NCBI GenBank assembly: GCA_903832165.1
Contig: CAILAQ010000190.1
Coordinates: 1-8,729 of the forward strand
Length of the DNA: 8,729 nt
Direction: 5' to 3'
Source: an uncultured Bacteroidota bacterium
GTDB lineage: Bacteria > Bacteroidota > Bacteroidia > Bacteroidales > UBA12481
Part shown: positions 6,018 through 8,729 of the stretch, piece after piece
Numbering within the stretch: position 1 is the first letter of the stretch
Layout of the letters: each line of letters opens with the position of its first letter
Position numbers and translations under genes: made by a program
Notes under the pieces: generated by a model
The model's database searches: none
The model's input: only the letters and a program-made list of their open reading frames with translations
Told to the model about the DNA's origin: nothing

Positions 6018-6689
6018 CTATTGATTGATAGTTACAAAACGTTCAATGTCCTTGTGTTGACCAAACAGAACCAGTGTATGACAACTCTCAATTTTAAATT
6101 CGTAATCAACTACACCTTCGATATGACTTTCGCCCTCTTTTATCGATTTTATCGTTACGAGGGAAAGCCGGTATCTTTCACGAAGATTTACGTTCCCAAG
6201 AGTCCTCCCGATTATCTGGCGTGGAGTTTTGATTTCTGCTATCCTGTAATTATCAGGTAACTGGAGATATGATACGAGGTTTGGATTGGTCAGCCGTTCG
6301 GCAACGATCTGGCCGACTTCAACTTCAGGGCTGAGGATATCATGTACCCCGATCTTTTCAAGGATGACTCTAACCCTTTTTCCCGTTGCTCTGGCGACGA
6401 CCCGCTTACATCCCATTTCCATGACCAGTACAGTGGTCAGCAGCAGTTGCTCCATGTCCTGACCTATAGCTATGACAACGGCATCCATATCGGTGATATT
6501 GACTGATTGCAGTGCTTTCTTATCAGTTGCATCCAGTGCAACCGCCGCAGATACCTGGTCAGCGAAGTTATCAACGACCTCTTCACGGTTATCAATGGCC
6601 AGGACTTCAGCACCGCATTTTGTCAACGCAGTCGCGATAGCCCGGCCGAACTGGCCCAATCCGATAACAGCAATCTTAAGTGCAGACAT
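6018..6689 (-). CDS. ktrA: Potassium uptake regulatory subunit, KtrA/TrkA (RCK) family
   Basis: Cytosolic gating subunit of 223 residues, forming a nucleotide-binding ring on the KtrB/TrkH channel. The RCK_N Rossmann domain (about 3-130) has GLGQFG (10-15), the ribose-binding acidic residue Asp33 (AIDNREE) and LDATDKKAL. An RCK_C (TrkA_C) domain follows (about 136-221), ending FGQHKDIERF. Length and many local stretches (AVIGLGQFG, VIAIGQD, LEKIGV..ILSPE, GHKKDI-like) resemble KtrA of Bacillus. The start is set at the ATG at 6689. An upstream in-frame TTG at 6710 would add 7 residues, but it is part of a TACATTTG promoter element, so it is unlikely to be translated. The leader is A/T-rich without a Shine-Dalgarno site. 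RCK_C domains of this family often bind c-di-AMP; whether this one does cannot be read from the sequence. Confidence 0.95.
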   Translation of the reverse strand: MSALKIAVIGLGQFGRAIATALTKCGAEVLAIDNREEVVDNFADQVSAAVALDATDKKALQSVNITDMDAVVIAIGQDMEQLLLTTVLVMEMGCKRVVARATGKRVRVILEKIGVHDILSPEVEVGQIVAERLTNPNLVSYLQLPDNYRIAEIKTPRQIIGRTLGNVNLRERYRLSLVTIKSIKEGESHIEGVVDYEFKIESCHTLVLFGQHKDIERFVTINQ

Positions 6690-6707
6690 ATTCTTTAAAA
6701 TATTCGA

Positions 6708-6715
6708 CAAATGTA
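6708..6715 (-). promoter_or_regulatory. -7 promoter element of the ktrAB operon
   Basis: The minus strand reads TACATTTG, a perfect match to the Bacteroidota -7 consensus TAnnTTTG. Transcription would start around 6701-6704, giving a leader of 12-15 bases to the ATG at 6689. No clear TTTG -33 element is found about 20 bases upstream. The 161 bases between this ATG and the aminotransferase stop hold no other recognisable gene, riboswitch or strong terminator. Confidence 0.55.
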
Positions 6716-6850
6716 AGGCAGAACGAGTTTGGTTATCCTTAATTGATGCAGATAATGGAAATATTTCTCATTCGGCCCTCTTGCAAAGGAGAAAAGATCA
6801 CATGCAAAGTAGTCATGGTCTGCCTGAAATCATTGCAATAGCCCGGCTTC

Positions 6851-8074
6851 TCAGATGATTTTATCGAGAGCTAGAATTAACTTATCCACCTCTTCCAGAG
6901 TATTATAATGGACCATTGAAATTCTGACCACTCCGTTTTGGGCTTCCAGCCCCAGGTCACGGATCAGCTTTTTGGCATAGAAATCGCCAAACCTGATTCC
7001 TATTTTGTGCTTATCTATCTGCAATACAATAGATTCACTATCTGTTTTTTCAACAACAAACGATACAGTAGGCACCCTCGTCTCAGTAGCAGAAAGTTGA
7101 CCGATTATCCGAACCTGCGGCTTTGTGGACAGGAAGGATAGCAGACGTTCGCAAAGGAGGTGTTCGTGTTTTTGAATAAGGATGGAAACCCGGTCGAGAC
7201 TGGAACGAAGATCGGAATTTTCATTTTCGGGAAAGTGAAATTTGTCAAGTGCATCGAAATAATCGATCAGGCCGCAGATTCCCCAGGCAAATTCAAAATT
7301 CACATTTCCAGGTTGAAATTTATAAGGGGATTCATCCTTGCCGATAAAATAATGATTATTGCCGGGCAGGTTGAGTAGAATGGATTTTTTCCCATAGAGC
7401 ATTGCATAATGCGGCCCATAAGTTTTATAGAAGCTGAAAACGTAGAAATCGACCTCCCAGGCGGCAACATCAATCATGCGGTGGGGGGCATAGGCGACAC
7501 CATCAACGCAAACCATGGCTCCGCGACTATGAGCCAGACGGGTTATTTCGGCCACAGGATTAACGGTACCTAGCACATTTGAAGTATGTGTAAATGCAAC
7601 CAGTCGCGTTTGTCGTGTAAGCAACCTTTCCAAATCAGAAAGATCCAGTATCAGCGTAATTGGGTTGATCTTCCATGTTTTTATAACCATTCCTAGATTC
7701 TCCAATTCCCGCCAGCAGCCGATATTGGCTTCGTGGTCGCAATTGGTTAGAATGATTTCACTTCCTTTTGGAAAATATTTTCCCAGATTCATGGCAAGCA
7801 TACGCAAGAGGAGGCTGGTACTGGAGCCCATGATTATTTCAGAGGGGTCTGCGGCATTAATATAACCGGCCATGATGCGCTGACTTTCAGCCACCCTTTC
7901 CGTTGCCAGAACCGAAGGGCCATAACTTGCCCCGAGCTGAACATTGGATTCCCGGTAAAATTGAACCATCCGGTCGGTCACCGTACTTACAATCTGGGCA
8001 CCTCCTGCATTATCCATTAAAATCCATGGGGAATCGAGTCCCGGAAAGAAAGATCTGACATAATTAATATTCAT
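6851..8074 (-). CDS. Class V aminotransferase, cysteine-desulfurase-like (no catalytic Cys)
   Basis: Cytosolic PLP enzyme of 407 residues with the class V fold. Motifs in order: N-terminal MDNAGGAQI (20-28), CDHEAN (112-117, His114 stacking on PLP), THTSNVLGT (162-170), CVDGVAYAPH (189-198, Asp191 to the pyridine nitrogen) and the Schiff-base lysine in FSFYKTYGPH (Lys217). It resembles the VC1184-type 'cysteine desulfurase family' rather than true SufS/IscS. Where SufS has its catalytic cysteine (RSGHHCAQP-type loop), this protein reads GIRFGDFYAKKL (359-370) with no cysteine. It ends VRISMVHYNTLEEVD, normal for the family. True desulfurase activity is therefore doubtful; a lyase, epimerase or other PLP reaction on an amino acid is more likely, but the substrate is unknown. 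It is transcribed divergently from the LysE-type exporter and apart from ktrA. Confidence 0.88.
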   Translation of the reverse strand: MNINYVRSFFPGLDSPWILMDNAGGAQIVSTVTDRMVQFYRESNVQLGASYGPSVLATERVAESQRIMAGYINAADPSEIIMGSSTSLLLRMLAMNLGKYFPKGSEIILTNCDHEANIGCWRELENLGMVIKTWKINPITLILDLSDLERLLTRQTRLVAFTHTSNVLGTVNPVAEITRLAHSRGAMVCVDGVAYAPHRMIDVAAWEVDFYVFSFYKTYGPHYAMLYGKKSILLNLPGNNHYFIGKDESPYKFQPGNVNFEFAWGICGLIDYFDALDKFHFPENENSDLRSSLDRVSILIQKHEHLLCERLLSFLSTKPQVRIIGQLSATETRVPTVSFVVEKTDSESIVLQIDKHKIGIRFGDFYAKKLIRDLGLEAQNGVVRISMVHYNTLEEVDKLILALDKII

Positions 8075-8150
8075 AAGAGGCGTTGTTGATTGTAAGCACT
8101 AAGATATAAAACCATCCCGGTTAATATAAAAAAGGCTATTTTTGAACGAT
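8075..8150. promoter_or_regulatory. Divergent intergenic region
   Basis: A 76-base A/T-rich gap between two divergent genes should contain both promoters. For the plus strand, TATTTTTG at 8137-8144 is a perfect TAnnTTTG -7 element but leaves only 6 bases to the exporter ATG, so the transcript would be almost leaderless or the match is chance. For the minus strand only a partial match (TATCTTAG, 8106-8099) is seen. No clear -33 elements or operators were found. Confidence 0.3.
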
Positions 8151-8729
8151 ATGATCTGGCATATTTTAATCAAAGGAGTTCTTACAGGCCTCTTGCTCAG
8201 TGCGTATTTCGGACCCTCTTTTTTTGCAGTCATGGAGACTGTTCTGAGGCGTGGGGCCAGGGCTGCTGTTTTGCTCAATTCGGGTGTGTGGCTGAGTGAT
8301 ATCAGCTGCATCATAATAGCTTATTACGGAGCTTCAGAACTTATGGAGCCGATTTCGCATAATGTCCTTTTTAAGTTGGTGGCAGGTGGAGCCTTCCTGT
8401 TTTTCGGTCTTTCTTATCTTCTGAGGAAGCCGGCCGATACGGTAAAGCCGCTGGGTGGAGTAGGGATCGTAATCCTCGTTGTAAAAGGTTTTGCGATCAA
8501 CACCCTTAATCCAGGGGTATTGATTTTTTGGTTTGGGGCCATGGTGGTCGCTGTCAGCAGCCTTGATCTGCATGGGATCCAAATCCTTTATTATTTCGCA
8601 TGCACCATTTTTACACTGATGACCTTCGACCTGCTAAAAATCCTGTTCTCGCATAGATTGCGCGCAGTAATCACGGAAAATGTGATCGCCAAAGTATTTC
8701 TCATTACCGGTGTGGTTCTGATCGGCCTA
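8151..8729 (+). CDS. LysE/RhtB-family amino acid or metabolite exporter (partial, 3' end cut)
   Basis: The open frame runs from an ATG at 8151 to the window edge, giving 193 residues of a family usually about 200-210 long, so only a short C-terminal tail is missing. It is an integral inner-membrane protein with about six hydrophobic segments (about 4-22, 38-58, 73-92, 103-125, 145-165 and 181 onward). LysE-family hallmarks are GPSFFAVMETVLRRG (21-35), LNSGVWLSD (42-50) and NTLNPGVLIFW (117-127). Members export amino acids or related small molecules by exchange with protons or sodium. The substrate cannot be read from sequence. The only plus-strand gene in the window, it is divergent from the PLP enzyme, which suggests but does not prove a shared substrate. 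Confidence 0.9.
   Translation, partial: MIWHILIKGVLTGLLLSAYFGPSFFAVMETVLRRGARAAVLLNSGVWLSDISCIIIAYYGASELMEPISHNVLFKLVAGGAFLFFGLSYLLRKPADTVKPLGGVGIVILVVKGFAINTLNPGVLIFWFGAMVVAVSSLDLHGIQILYYFACTIFTLMTFDLLKILFSHRLRAVITENVIAKVFLITGVVLIGL

Noticed and set aside
6755..6841. Possible 28-codon plus-strand peptide in the gap before the aminotransferase stop
   Set aside because: No ribosome binding site, promoter or family resemblance supports it.
6690..6850. c-di-AMP riboswitch before ktrAB, as in some Firmicutes
   Set aside because: The promoter element leaves a leader of only about 15 bases, too short for a riboswitch.
6472..6858. Plus-strand open frame of 128 codons
   Set aside because: It lies mostly antisense to ktrA, and the protein is low-complexity Ser/Ala-rich with no recognisable domain.
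8334..8582. Minus-strand open frame of 82 codons
   Set aside because: It is antisense to the LysE-type exporter, whose frame is continuous and carries family motifs.

Overview
The window looks like chromosomal DNA of a member of the Bacteroidota. The protein types fit that group. Most starts have A/T-rich leaders without a Shine-Dalgarno sequence. TAnnTTTG-type -7 promoter elements precede at least two genes. An intergenic inverted repeat at the left end resembles repeats I associate, from memory only, with Bacteroidales genomes. No rRNA, tRNA, CRISPR array or transposase gene was seen.

Layout: seven genes lie on the minus strand and one, cut by the right edge, on the plus strand. From left to right: a 235-base non-coding stretch with a 65-base compound inverted repeat and a perfect 11-bp hairpin; a sensor histidine kinase (236-1513) and its OmpR-type response regulator (1510-2193), overlapping by 4 bases; a DUF1858+DUF2249 protein (2232-2762); a DUF438/hemerythrin-like/PAS protein (2845-4101); a TrkH/KtrB potassium channel subunit (4195-6009) and its KtrA/TrkA gating subunit (6018-6689); a class V aminotransferase of the cysteine-desulfurase-like type without the usual catalytic cysteine (6851-8074); and a divergent LysE-type exporter (8151 to the edge).

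How the genes fit together: minus-strand transcription runs from high to low coordinates. ktrA and ktrB form a tight pair (8-base gap) behind a good -7 element, which also shows that the true ktrA start is an ATG at 6689. The DUF438 gene follows ktrB after a 93-base gap holding two palindromes. One is GTAAC-N4-GTTAC, with the half-site spacing of Crp/Fnr-family operators. The DUF438 gene, the DUF1858/DUF2249 gene and the two-component pair could be read as one unit from there. The domains (hemerythrin-like, PAS, DUF1858, DUF2249) recall proteins linked to nitric oxide or oxygen and to iron-sulfur repair, so the best hypothesis is a small redox or nitrosative-stress unit with its own two-component system. 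This is inference. The aminotransferase and the LysE exporter are divergent neighbours and may share a small-molecule substrate, which the sequence does not identify.
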